Assembly (NCBI RefSeq): GCF_007748115.1
Contig: NZ_CP036289.1
Span: 1,240,001 to 1,304,000, forward strand
Direction of reading: 5' to 3'
DNA from: Bremerella volcania
GTDB lineage: Bacteria > Planctomycetota > Planctomycetia > Pirellulales > Pirellulaceae
DNA length: 64,000 nucleotides
Shown: piece after piece, positions 12,392 to 20,607 of the stretch
How the letters are laid out: each line of letters starts with the position of its first letter
Numbering within the stretch: the first letter of the stretch is position 1
Notes under the pieces: generated by a model
Seen by the model: the letters and a program-made list of their open reading frames with translations, nothing else
Database searches by the model: none
What the model was told of the DNA's origin: nothing
Program-made: the position numbers and the translations under genes

Positions 12392-12999
12392 TGCTCGGAG
12401 CATCTCTCGACATCGCGGCCTACATCGATCGCTTCAAGGCCGAACTCGACAAGCTGGATCAGGCTCAGATCAAGAAGTGGGCCGACCTGGTTTACGAGGC
12501 CTACGAGAACGGCAAGTTCGTCTACATCTTCGGCAACGGCGGCAGCGGCTGCAACGCTAGCCACATGGCCGAAGACTTCGGCAAAAGTTCCCTCCGCGAG
12601 AAAGACCTGGGAGACGAATCGCTTCGCCGGTTGAAGGTCCTCAGTTTGACCGACAACGCCGGCTGGATCATGGCCGTGGGGAACGACATCGGCTACGACC
12701 AGATCTTCCTGCAGCAGGTGATGAACTACGGTCAGGAAGGGGACGTCGTGCTGGCGATCAGCGGCAGCGGCAACAGCGACAACGTACTGAAGGCAGTCGA
12801 CTGGGCTAATCGGCACGGGCTCAAAACGCTTGGCCTCACCGGCTACGGCGGAGGCAAGCTGCGCGACCTGGCCCACCACAGCTTTCACGTTCCGCTGGAT
12901 GACATGGGGATGGTCGAAAGCATTCACCTAGCCATTTTTCACTGGGTATTGAACGACGTCTTTGCCCGCATCAACGATGAAGGCCGCTACGCGAAATGA
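12391..12999 (+). CDS. SIS-domain sugar isomerase, phosphoheptose-isomerase-like
   Basis: 202 aa, the usual GmhA length. The phosphosugar site shows FGNGGSGCNASHMAEDF and later SGSGNSDNVLKA, and GLTGYGGGKL; these match sedoheptulose-7-phosphate isomerase proteins, which start ADP-heptose synthesis for lipopolysaccharide. Its ATG overlaps the transporter stop by one base and its stop overlaps the ROK kinase start in ATGA, so the three are one operon. A general phosphosugar isomerase role is equally possible since heptose kinase genes are not nearby. Confidence 0.85.
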   Translation: MLGASLDIAAYIDRFKAELDKLDQAQIKKWADLVYEAYENGKFVYIFGNGGSGCNASHMAEDFGKSSLREKDLGDESLRRLKVLSLTDNAGWIMAVGNDIGYDQIFLQQVMNYGQEGDVVLAISGSGNSDNVLKAVDWANRHGLKTLGLTGYGGGKLRDLAHHSFHVPLDDMGMVESIHLAIFHWVLNDVFARINDEGRYAK

Positions 13000-13955
13000 A
13001 AGTCATCGGCGTCGAAATTGGTGGCACAAAGCTGCAAGCGACCCTGGCCGATGCGGACTCGCTCGAAGTGATTGGCTCGCTTCGCGAAACGATCGTGCCG
13101 GCCAAGGGTGCCGAGGGGATTCGTCACCAGTTGGAAGCGATGATTCGCTCGCTTCAGTCACAGTATGACGTCGATGCGATGGGAATCGGGTTCGGTGGTC
13201 CACTCGACGCGAAGACCGGGATCATCACCACGAGCCACCAGGTCGAAGGTTGGGATCAATTCCCGCTGGCTGATTGGTGTCGCGAGCGGTTTGGTCTTCC
13301 GACTGTCATCCGCAACGACTGCGATACGGCCGCGCTCGCCGAAGCGACCCTGGGTGCCGGCAAGGGGCGACAAAGCTCGTTCTACGTGACCGTCGGAAGC
13401 GGTATCGGGGGCGGGTACGTCGTCGATGGAAAGCTGATGGGGACCGGCCGGCCAGCGTTCGCCGAGATCGGTCATCTGCGTCCCGGCGTGCTGCATTCGG
13501 AAGCGACAAATACGGTTGAAGCCGAGTCGTCCGGTTTTGGCATCATGGCCGAAGTTCGCCACATCCTGCAAGGCATCGCTTCTGAGGAGCAGGCAGATGA
13601 CTACTGGGAACTGGTCAACTGCTGCGACGGCAACATCGATGTCCTGACCACCAAGAACATCGCTGACGCCGCCACCAATGGAAACGGTATTGCGTGCGCG
13701 GTCCTGCACGATGCGGTTGAAACGCTCGGCTGGGCGATCGCTCAGATGATCACGCTGATGGCGCCGGAGGTCGTCGTGATTGGCGGCGGTGTTTCGCTGA
13801 TGCCGGAGAAGCTGTTTCTGACGCCGCTGAAAGAAAACGTCGCAACCTATGTCTTCCCGCCGCTGGCCAAAAGCTACGAGATCGTCCGGGCGGATCTCGG
13901 GGAAGCGGTGGTCGTGCAAGGGGCACTACTCTTGGCGAAGCAGTCATTAGCGTAA
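12996..13955 (+). CDS. ROK-family sugar kinase without the usual zinc cysteines
   Basis: 319 aa. N-terminal phosphate-1 motif VEIGGTKLQATLAD, phosphate-2 region YVTVGSGIGGGYVVDG, and RNDCDTAALAE with the catalytic Asp. In most ROK proteins the GHxxxxxxG signature is followed by a CxCGxxGCxE zinc motif; here EIGHLRPGVLHSEATN continues with no cysteines, so the zinc site is absent. C-terminal VVVIGGGVSLMPEKLF closes the ATP site. It overlaps the SIS gene by 4 bp (ATGA). Likely phosphorylates the sugar handled by the SIS protein; substrate inferred only from context. Confidence 0.87.
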   Translation: MKVIGVEIGGTKLQATLADADSLEVIGSLRETIVPAKGAEGIRHQLEAMIRSLQSQYDVDAMGIGFGGPLDAKTGIITTSHQVEGWDQFPLADWCRERFGLPTVIRNDCDTAALAEATLGAGKGRQSSFYVTVGSGIGGGYVVDGKLMGTGRPAFAEIGHLRPGVLHSEATNTVEAESSGFGIMAEVRHILQGIASEEQADDYWELVNCCDGNIDVLTTKNIADAATNGNGIACAVLHDAVETLGWAIAQMITLMAPEVVVIGGGVSLMPEKLFLTPLKENVATYVFPPLAKSYEIVRADLGEAVVVQGALLLAKQSLA

Positions 13956-13980
13956 CTCTTGGCTTGTTGAGGGGACATTT

Positions 13981-14685
13981 ATGGGGCAAGAATTCTGTGT
14001 TGAGTGCGATCATGAATTTGATCTCCGTACCCATCCCCCACATACACCTTGTCCAAATTGCGGTAACACTCGGAGAAAACGAATAATCTCACTTAGTCCC
14101 ATCGAAATTGCGCTAGAGGTTGTGCCTGCAACGCTCAATATTCGGCCCCCGACAGGGTCACTGACTGTACTTTTCGACTTCCTGGAACTGGGGAACGCTG
14201 ACAACGAAGGACAAGTGATAAGAGCTGTTGCCCCGGCGTGGTGGAAATTGCTTGACTACCTGAAAGAGAACCCAGATCGCGTTTTTGAACTTCCCCCGAG
14301 AAAGTTCGAGGAGTTAGTTGCTGGGGCATATCAATCTGAAGGATGGATTGTAAAGCTTACTCCCCGTAGTGGAGACAACGGAATTGATGTAATCGCGGAG
14401 AAGCCTGGGGTGTTCAAATTTCGTATTCATGACCAAGCAAAACTCTATAAACCGGGAAGAGTTGTCACGGCAGAAGAGGTGAGGGCACTTCTGCACACGA
14501 TTCATCCTGCTGGTCTAAATAAAGGTGCAAGTATGGGAGTGGTTACAACTTCTTCTTCCTTTGCCCCAAGAATTGAGAAAGATCCATCGATCGCCGGATA
14601 CATGCCACATCATCTAACGTTGATTGATGGAGAAAAACTTTTCGATCGTCTGGATGAAATATCAAAGACTAAGGAACAACTCTAG
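13981..14685 (+). CDS. Mrr-like restriction endonuclease with N-terminal zinc ribbon
   Basis: 234 aa. N-terminal CVECDHEFDLRTHPPHTPCPNC forms a four-Cys zinc ribbon (~6-27). Residues ~108-160 look like the Mrr_cat PD-(D/E)xK core: FEELVAGAYQSEGW, then SGDNGIDVIAEK (acidic residue) and QAKLYKPGRVV (QxK). The rest, GVVTTSSSFAP, is the usual Mrr tail. Mrr enzymes cleave modified DNA, giving type IV-like defence. No methylase accompanies it. Codon use and base composition are visibly AT-richer than in neighbours, which suggests transfer. It begins 25 bp after the ROK kinase on the same strand. Confidence 0.8.
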   Translation: MGQEFCVECDHEFDLRTHPPHTPCPNCGNTRRKRIISLSPIEIALEVVPATLNIRPPTGSLTVLFDFLELGNADNEGQVIRAVAPAWWKLLDYLKENPDRVFELPPRKFEELVAGAYQSEGWIVKLTPRSGDNGIDVIAEKPGVFKFRIHDQAKLYKPGRVVTAEEVRALLHTIHPAGLNKGASMGVVTTSSSFAPRIEKDPSIAGYMPHHLTLIDGEKLFDRLDEISKTKEQL

Positions 14686-14694
14686 AAGTGTGAT

Positions 14695-15054
14695 TCACTT
14701 CGAATACTTCCCGCGAAACTCGGGTAGCGGGTAGTCCACGATTGGCAGGTCCAGCCGGGCCAGTTCTCTTAAGCGGTCGTAGCCGCGGCTGACCAGTTGT
14801 TCGCGCTGGCGAACGAATTCGGGATCGAGGTTGCGCTTGTCGAAGTCGCCGGGGCACTCGACCGGGGTGAACTTCTCATGCACGATGAACTGGGCCAGGG
14901 CCGGGTTGCAGCGGGTATGGCGTTCGGGCGTGGTGTGCAGGACTTCGGGATCGAGCATGCCGATTACGTAGCGGAGGTAGAGGTCGCTTTCAAAGAGGCG
15001 TTCGACCGGCTGACCGCACACGTCACACAGATAACCTTCGTCGCACTTGGCCAT
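14695..15054 (-). CDS. Small hypothetical protein with CDVC motif
   Basis: 119 aa, no signal peptide. N-terminal CDEGYLCDVCGQPVERLFESDL gives three cysteines, a partial zinc-finger appearance, followed by TPERHTRCNPALAQFIVH and an arginine/glutamate-rich helix. Cytoplasmic by appearance. I do not recognise the family. Together with the next gene (8 bp apart, same strand) it may form a two-gene unit convergent with the Mrr-like gene. Confidence 0.6.
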   Translation of the reverse strand: MAKCDEGYLCDVCGQPVERLFESDLYLRYVIGMLDPEVLHTTPERHTRCNPALAQFIVHEKFTPVECPGDFDKRNLDPEFVRQREQLVSRGYDRLRELARLDLPIVDYPLPEFRGKYSK

Positions 15055-15062
15055 CGCTCAGC

Positions 15063-15386
15063 TTACCACTTGAAGAATTCAAGGCCGGGGATCTCGCTCG
15101 GGCAGATACCATGGATTGCCTGAACCAGCAGGTCGCTCGCTTCGTCGCGGGTTACCGGCTTCTGCAGCGAACCACCACGCTCGGCATCGGGGACGTCGAC
15201 TTGCAGGTAGTTCTCTTCCCACATGAATTGCAGGATCTGGCCATTCTCGCAGAAAACGCCCAGGAACGATCCATGCTCCGGCGAGAGGGTCTGCCACCTG
15301 TTCAGGATGTCGGCTTCCTGGCCATCGATGGGCGCGTTGGATTCAACGCCATCATGGCTGGCACTGTCGAAGTAGAAGTATTTCAT
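15063..15386 (-). CDS. Small hypothetical acidic protein
   Basis: 107 aa, no membrane segment or signal. Begins MKYFYFDSASHDGVESNAPI and ends GICPSEIPGLEFFKW. Aromatic and acidic content and the length fit a small immunity- or adaptor-like cytoplasmic protein, but nothing in the sequence fixes a function. It is upstream of the CDVC-motif gene with an 8-bp gap. Confidence 0.55.
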   Translation of the reverse strand: MKYFYFDSASHDGVESNAPIDGQEADILNRWQTLSPEHGSFLGVFCENGQILQFMWEENYLQVDVPDAERGGSLQKPVTRDEASDLLVQAIHGICPSEIPGLEFFKW

Positions 15387-15476
15387 CCAGGAACCTTGGG
15401 AAGTCGAAAACGAAGCGAGAAGGGTAGCCTAACCAGCAGTCGGATTGGGTTCAACCGGGAAGCTGAATACAAAAAG

Positions 15477-15506
15477 AGGTACACCATCGGCGAGAGTGGT
15501 GTACCT
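15477..15506 (-). terminator. Rho-independent terminator of the sulfatase gene
   Basis: Perfect 10-bp stem AGGTACACCA/TGGTGTACCT with a 10-nt loop. Read on the minus strand it is followed by CTCTTTTTG, giving a U-rich tail ~75 bp past the sulfatase stop. Confidence 0.7.
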
Positions 15507-15579
15507 GGGTGATCGTAACGGTGCGCCGGTTTTCCGTCATCCATAATTTCGACCGGCACGTCGGAAACGGTCGTAGCGA

Positions 15580-16959
15580 CTACTTTCCCTTATTGGTGTT
15601 CAGCTTCTGCGAAAGTTCTTCCACCGCGGCCTGAAGCTTGGGACGTCCCACGATGTTGGTATCCTCTTGCGGGTCCTTTTCGTGGTCGTACAGCATCTTG
15701 GCGTTTAGGTCTTTCTGCTTCGCCGAGTACTCGGTGTAGCGGTACTTGTCGGTGCGGATCGTATCGCCAGGTCCGAAGCGGCCGATGGCAAAGGGTTTGC
15801 CGGCGGCGGTGGGGTCTTCCAGCAGCGGCACGAAGCTTTGCCCTTGGCAGTGCTCCGGCGTTTCGAGCCCGCATAGCTGGCACAGCGAAGGGTAGATGTC
15901 GATGAACTCGGTCAAGGCGGCGGTCTTCTGGCCGGCATACTTTCCGGGGACCTTCACAATCAGGGGAGCGTGCATCGACGTCTCGAAGCAGGAATGCTTG
16001 CACCAGAGGGTATGCTCGCCCAGGTTCCAGCCATGATCGCCCCAGAGGACAACGATCGTGTTGTCGGCCAGTTCCAGGCGGTCGAGTTCATCCAGCAGCT
16101 TGCCGATATTGGCATCGGTGAAGCTCACGCACGCGTAGTAGCCGCGGATCATGTTCAGCGCGGTTTCGTCGCTCACGGGGCCCTTTGGGGGAATGCCAGC
16201 GTAAGCGCGGAGTTCGCCCGAGTTATGAATGGCAACGTCAGGAGCGTTCTGCGGACGGTGATACGTTTCCGGCAAGGCAATCGTGTTGGGATCGTACAGG
16301 TCCCAGTACTTCTGCGGCGCGACGAAAGGAAGATGCGGTTTGAAGAAGCCGACCGCCAGGAAGAACGGTTCGTCCTTCTCCTTCAGCCGGCGAAGGTCTT
16401 CGATCGTCTTGTTGGCCAACTTGCCGTCGGCGTAAAAGTCATCCTTCACGTCGGCTGACTCGTAGGCAGGTCCACGGCCTTTCGGCGTGGTCTTCGACGC
16501 GGCGATGCTCTCAGGCAACTTGTAAGTCGGAGCCTTGGGTCGCCATGGCGATTCGCTCCATCCCTTCGCGTTGTCGCTCGGGTGATGAAATACCTTGCCG
16601 TTGGAGATCGTCGTGTACCCGGCTTTTTTGAAGTGGGTATTCAACGTGGTGATGTTGGGTACCTCCTCTTCGGCCGAGGCGAGATGGGTCACAAATCGTT
16701 TGGGGGCCGGTCGAATGCTGGTCATCAACGCTGCCCGCGAAGCTCCGCAGGTAGGAACCATGCAGTAAGCACGCTCGAAGACCGTTCCCTGGGACGCCAG
16801 GCGATCGATGTTCGGCGAATGAATGTGCGGCTTGCCGTAACAGCCCAACTCGGGACGAAGGTCATCGACCGCGATGAACAGCACGTTCGGGCGGTTGGCT
16901 GCTTGAAGTGACGTAATGCAGAAGAGTGACAGCAGAAGGGGAAAAAGCACGCGATGCAT
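15580..16959 (-). CDS. Secreted sulfatase, iduronate-2-sulfatase-like
   Basis: 459 aa. Signal peptide of ~20 residues (LFPLLLSLFCITSLQA). The metal site NVLFIAVDDLRPELGCYG follows directly, and the nucleophile motif is C71-G-A-S-R75, in which Cys would be converted to formylglycine; Ala in the third place instead of Pro is allowed. Later GDHGWNLGEHTLWCKH and the order of blocks fit iduronate-2-sulfatase-like members. Exported enzyme releasing sulfate from polysaccharides; the natural glycan is unknown. A formylglycine-generating enzyme is not in the window. Alternative assignment within S1 sulfatase subfamilies is open. Confidence 0.93.
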   Translation of the reverse strand: MHRVLFPLLLSLFCITSLQAANRPNVLFIAVDDLRPELGCYGKPHIHSPNIDRLASQGTVFERAYCMVPTCGASRAALMTSIRPAPKRFVTHLASAEEEVPNITTLNTHFKKAGYTTISNGKVFHHPSDNAKGWSESPWRPKAPTYKLPESIAASKTTPKGRGPAYESADVKDDFYADGKLANKTIEDLRRLKEKDEPFFLAVGFFKPHLPFVAPQKYWDLYDPNTIALPETYHRPQNAPDVAIHNSGELRAYAGIPPKGPVSDETALNMIRGYYACVSFTDANIGKLLDELDRLELADNTIVVLWGDHGWNLGEHTLWCKHSCFETSMHAPLIVKVPGKYAGQKTAALTEFIDIYPSLCQLCGLETPEHCQGQSFVPLLEDPTAAGKPFAIGRFGPGDTIRTDKYRYTEYSAKQKDLNAKMLYDHEKDPQEDTNIVGRPKLQAAVEELSQKLNTNKGK

Positions 16960-17410
16960 GGGAGGGGGATTCCGTTAAGAGGTCAAGAGTTGCCGCGAGT
17001 GATGACTTGTCTCTCGTTCTTTCCATGTCAGGTGTAAGTTTGCAACTTTTCTGGAAAGAATTGTGGCGAATTGTTTAGTGTCGATCAGAGTTTTTATAAC
17101 AACGCACCCGTGAATTGTACATGTAAATTAGTAAGGCATGTATGAATAAAGTTTCATTGGGGCATTTCGTTCTCGTTGCTATTCTGAAGAAATCGCTTGG
17201 CGCGGTAAGCGAGATTAAAGGACAGGTCAGCCTCCTTGTCTATCTCTTATCTTCACTTTCTCGCCGCTGATCGAAAAGCCGTCCATTCGGCTTGTTTTCC
17301 TTTTTAACTTTTTCCACTTGGGACTTATTACCAGTCCTAATGAAACACGTGCTAAGCGCCTCATAACTTAGCCGTGGATGTGCCTCCTCTTTTCCCAAAG
17401 GTTTCAAATC
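16960..17410. other. Intergenic gap upstream of the DUF1559 gene
   Basis: About 450 bp, AT-rich, between divergent genes. It holds a terminator-like hairpin at 17276-17310 on the plus strand. No gene was found. A short upstream ATG at 17378 is in frame with the DUF1559 gene, but the ATG at 17411 has the better ribosome site. Confidence 0.6.
17276..17310 (+). terminator. Terminator-like hairpin in the DUF1559 leader
   Basis: AAGCCG, loop TCCATT, CGGCTT, then GTTTTCCTTTTTAAC. It lies ~100 bp before the DUF1559 start with no gene upstream on this strand, so it could end a short RNA or attenuate the gene. Confidence 0.45.
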
Positions 17411-18367
17411 ATGTGCAAAGCCTCTAGCAGCTTAATGGGACGTCTTGATCGACGTGGTTTTACTCTGGTCGAACTATTGGTAGTGATCGCCATCATCGGC
17501 GTTCTGATCGCTTTGCTTTTGCCGGCCGTTCAGCAAGCCCGCGAGGCAGCTCGCCGCATGCAATGCACCAACCAGCAAAAGCAACTCGCCTTGGCGATGC
17601 ACAATCATCACGATACCTACGGAAAGTTGCCTGCTGGTAGCTACAACAATGCCGCTTGGGGACGCGACTCCTACTCGTGGTACTGCTATATCCTGCCGTT
17701 CATCGAAGAAAACGCGATGTACGAAGAACTGAACCTGACCCAAAAGATTAACGGTGGTTCTTCGGTTCGCAGCTACGCTCGGATGCAGTTGTTGGATGCA
17801 ATGCTTTGTCCTTCGGACGATTCCAAGATCCAAGAACAAGGATCCGATGACTGGCAAAGTGCACTGCACAACTATGTCGTTTGTTATGGCGACTCGAACT
17901 TCAACTCCGGTACTCCTTGGAACGTGGTCGACGGCTATGCCGGCAAGGCTGGGATGTTCGTTCCTGAAAAGGCCGCCGGTCTGCGTGACTGTACCGATGG
18001 TCTTTCCAACACGCTGTTGTTCTCGGAAATCATTACTCCATCGGAAGAAGATTACTGGAGCAGCATCGGTCGTACTCAGGTCGCCATGGGTGCCGGTTTC
18101 ACGACTTACTTGACCCCCAACGCCGATGCGAATGATCGTACCAACCGCTGTCACTTGAACCTGGGTGGTGCTTTGGGAGCGAAATGTACGGCGCATGCCG
18201 ACTGGGACTGGGGAGCCAACGTGGTTGCTCCGCGTAGCTGGCATCCTGGCGGCGTGAATGTGGCCCTGACCGATGGTTCGGTCCGCTTCGTCGCCGAAAC
18301 GGTCAATCTGACGGTGTGGCGTGGATTGGGTACTCGCAGTGGCGGTGAAGTACTGGCCGAATACTAA
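17411..18367 (+). CDS. DUF1559 prepilin-like secreted protein
   Basis: 318 aa. N-terminal type IV prepilin signal RRGFTLVELLVVIAIIGVLI (cleavage before Phe) and the long hydrophobic helix, then LLPAVQQAREAARRMQC, the family hallmark. C-terminal H-x9-DG motif: WHPGGVNVALTDGSVRF. These very numerous planctomycete proteins have a pilin-like N-terminus and a beta-rich domain; their exact role is unsettled, and assembly by a type II secretion-like pseudopilus machinery is inferred. Start at 17411 is supported by AAAGG 9 nt upstream. A small lipoprotein gene follows at 57 bp. Confidence 0.92.
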   Translation: MCKASSSLMGRLDRRGFTLVELLVVIAIIGVLIALLLPAVQQAREAARRMQCTNQQKQLALAMHNHHDTYGKLPAGSYNNAAWGRDSYSWYCYILPFIEENAMYEELNLTQKINGGSSVRSYARMQLLDAMLCPSDDSKIQEQGSDDWQSALHNYVVCYGDSNFNSGTPWNVVDGYAGKAGMFVPEKAAGLRDCTDGLSNTLLFSEIITPSEEDYWSSIGRTQVAMGAGFTTYLTPNADANDRTNRCHLNLGGALGAKCTAHADWDWGANVVAPRSWHPGGVNVALTDGSVRFVAETVNLTVWRGLGTRSGGEVLAEY

Positions 18368-18424
18368 TGGGCTTTGGGACTTCATTTCCAGCAATGTTTT
18401 TTAACGAACGGGAGATTCAGCATC

Positions 18425-18901
18425 ATGGCGATCACCTCATCTCGCAGCCTGATGTGTTCAGCTTTATTGGTCCTCGTGGCACTGGTTGGGTGCAACAATG
18501 ATGGAAAAATGTCGGTCGATGGCACTGCCACCTGGAACGGACAACCGATCCAGAAAGGCTACATCGAACTACAGCCGGTGGGCGAGGGTCACTTTGCCAG
18601 TGCCGAAATCGTCGATGGAAAGTTCACGCTGCAGACGACGCCTGGCAAACGGTTGGTGAAAGTGACCGCCGAGAAGAAAATTGGCGAAACGGCACCAACC
18701 GATCGCATTCCCGAATCGCAGCCAATCATGTTCCAGTTTGTACCGCCTAGGTTCAATTCAGAATCGACGCTGGAGATGGAAATCTCGGCTTCAAATCCGA
18801 ATTTGGATGTGAGCCTGGAAGGGGACGAGCTTCAGCCCAAGAGCGGGCTGTCTGCTGAGGATCGCAAACGAATGAACTTGCAAGGGGGTGGGCGTCCGTA
18901 A
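18425..18901 (+). CDS. Small lipoprotein with transthyretin-like domain
   Basis: 158 aa from ATG 18425, with GGGAG upstream. Lipobox LVALVGC at ~23, then a beta-rich domain: GTATWNGQPIQKGYIELQPV and VDGKFTLQTTPGKRLVKVTA, resembling the carboxypeptidase-regulatory/transthyretin-like proteins that commonly sit beside DUF1559 genes. Envelope-anchored; partner function with the DUF1559 protein is inferred. It ends with a Gly-Gly-rich tail and a good terminator. Confidence 0.82.
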   Translation: MAITSSRSLMCSALLVLVALVGCNNDGKMSVDGTATWNGQPIQKGYIELQPVGEGHFASAEIVDGKFTLQTTPGKRLVKVTAEKKIGETAPTDRIPESQPIMFQFVPPRFNSESTLEMEISASNPNLDVSLEGDELQPKSGLSAEDRKRMNLQGGGRP

Positions 18902-18937
18902 GCGTTCACTGCTCGATAACCTTCAAGTTACGACTTC

Positions 18938-18974
18938 AAAGCGGGCACGAGAGAAACTCTCGGCCCGCTTTTTT
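18938..18974 (+). terminator. Rho-independent terminator
   Basis: AAAGCGGGC with CGAGAG/CTCTCG inner stem, AAA loop and GCCCGCTTTTTT; one bulged A. Ends the DUF1559-lipoprotein unit. Confidence 0.85.
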
Positions 18975-19049
18975 CGTTGACTCACCGACCTGCTGATTTC
19001 AAAATGGGAGACCTCTTATCGCCCCGTTTCCCCCTGAAGAGAGCCCACC

Positions 19050-20522
19050 ATGAAATCTACCTGGTTTGCCCCTTTGTTTCTGTTGCTGCTGACTGCGAAT
19101 GCTTTCGCCCAAGGTAACTTGGATCCATTGCCCAACGTCCTGTTGATCGTGACCGACGACATGGGATACGGCGATATGAGCAGCCAGGGAGCCCAAGGCT
19201 TCAGCACGCCGAACCTGGATAAATTGGCAGGGCAGGGGACTCGGTTCACAAGCTTCTATGTCGCTCAGCCGGTGTGCACGGCCAGCCGCGCGGCTTTCCT
19301 GAGTGGCTGCTATCCCAACCGCGTGAGCCTGCAGGGAGCCCTGAATCACACCAGCAAGAACGGGATTCATCCGGACGAGTACCTGCTACCGGAGATGTTC
19401 AAAGACCTGGGCTATGCGACCGCGGGCATGGGCAAGTGGCACTTGGGAACGGTGATGGAGTTTTGGCCGACTCGTAACGGCTTCGACGAGTGGTTCGGCA
19501 CGCCGTACTCCAACGACAACACGAAGTACCACCCGGTGCTGGCCGACGAGATGCCCCCGTTCCCACTGTACGAAGGAGAGACGGTCGTCGAACTGGATCC
19601 CGATCAAAGCCAGTTCACCAAGCGAATCACCGAGAAGGCCATTTCCTTCATCGAGCGCAATAAGGACCGACCCTTCTTTTTGTATCTCCCCCAGATCATG
19701 CCGCATGTGCCGATCTTTGCGTCGGAGCAGTTCAAGGGGAAGACCGAGCACGGTTTGTACGGGGACGTGATCGAAGAACTCGATTGGTCGGTCGGCGAAC
19801 TGATGCGAACGCTCGATCGGTTGAAGCTGACTGACAATACGATCGTGATCTTCTTCAGCGATAACGGACCGTGGCCGAGCTATGGCGAACACGCCGGCGA
19901 CGCAGGCCCATTCCGCGAAGGAAAGCTGACGACCTTCGAAGGGGGCGTGCGTGTACCATGCATCATGCGCTGGCCGGGGCATATCCCCGCCAATCGCGTG
20001 TGTGACGAACCGATCATGTCGATCGACCTCTTGCCCACGCTGACCAAGATCGTCGGCGGACAGATGCCGACCAAGAAGATCGACGGACTCGATATTTCCG
20101 AAGTGCTGACCACAAAGGACGGCAAGACACCGCACGAGGCTTACTTCTTCTTCGGCGGCACGGGGCTTCAGGCCGTCCGCAGTGGGAAGTGGAAACTCCA
20201 CTTTCCGCATCCTTACATCACCGTGGCCGGCGAGCCTGGCAAAGGTGGTAAACCGTCGAACTGGGGCAAGAACCCAGCCCAGTCGATCACCCAAAGCGGC
20301 ATCGAAGGGATCGCCAGCCGCCACGGAGGCCGTGTTGAGCATATCGAACTGAGCCTGTTCGATCTCGAGAGTGACCCAGGCGAAACCAAGAACCTGGCCA
20401 GCCAATACCCCGAGGTGGTCGAACGACTCTCGAAGCTGGCCGATCCGATCCGCCAGGATCTGGGGGACTCGCTTACCGGCGTCGAAGGAACTGGCGTGCG
20501 GGAAGCTGGCTGGGCGAAGTAA
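19050..20522 (+). CDS. Secreted arylsulfatase
   Basis: 490 aa. Signal peptide of ~21 residues (FLLLLTANAFA). Metal site NVLLIVTDDMGYGD, nucleophile C76-T-A-S-R80, then GMGKWHLG and ELDWSVGELM, the typical arylsulfatase A blocks; IVIFFSDNGPWPSYGEHAG completes the site. Exported to act on sulfated glycans; needs formylglycine conversion. Ends close to a shared hairpin terminator with the DUF1080 gene opposite. The Ala in CTASR is accepted by the maturation enzymes. Confidence 0.94.
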   Translation: MKSTWFAPLFLLLLTANAFAQGNLDPLPNVLLIVTDDMGYGDMSSQGAQGFSTPNLDKLAGQGTRFTSFYVAQPVCTASRAAFLSGCYPNRVSLQGALNHTSKNGIHPDEYLLPEMFKDLGYATAGMGKWHLGTVMEFWPTRNGFDEWFGTPYSNDNTKYHPVLADEMPPFPLYEGETVVELDPDQSQFTKRITEKAISFIERNKDRPFFLYLPQIMPHVPIFASEQFKGKTEHGLYGDVIEELDWSVGELMRTLDRLKLTDNTIVIFFSDNGPWPSYGEHAGDAGPFREGKLTTFEGGVRVPCIMRWPGHIPANRVCDEPIMSIDLLPTLTKIVGGQMPTKKIDGLDISEVLTTKDGKTPHEAYFFFGGTGLQAVRSGKWKLHFPHPYITVAGEPGKGGKPSNWGKNPAQSITQSGIEGIASRHGGRVEHIELSLFDLESDPGETKNLASQYPEVVERLSKLADPIRQDLGDSLTGVEGTGVREAGWAK

Positions 20523-20552
20523 CGCTTACGCCCAAGCAGCCCCTTCGAAGCA

Positions 20553-20581
20553 ACATTGCCCCGTCAAATGCGGGGCAATGT
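20553..20581. terminator. Bidirectional hairpin between convergent genes
   Basis: 11-bp stem ACATTGCCCCG/CGGGGCAATGT with a 7-nt loop, in the 85-bp gap between the sulfatase and DUF1080 genes. No T-run on either side, so a fold stopping both is inferred. Confidence 0.55.
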
Positions 20582-20607
20582 GCGTGTTCGATCGATCGAA
20601 GCGAGCG

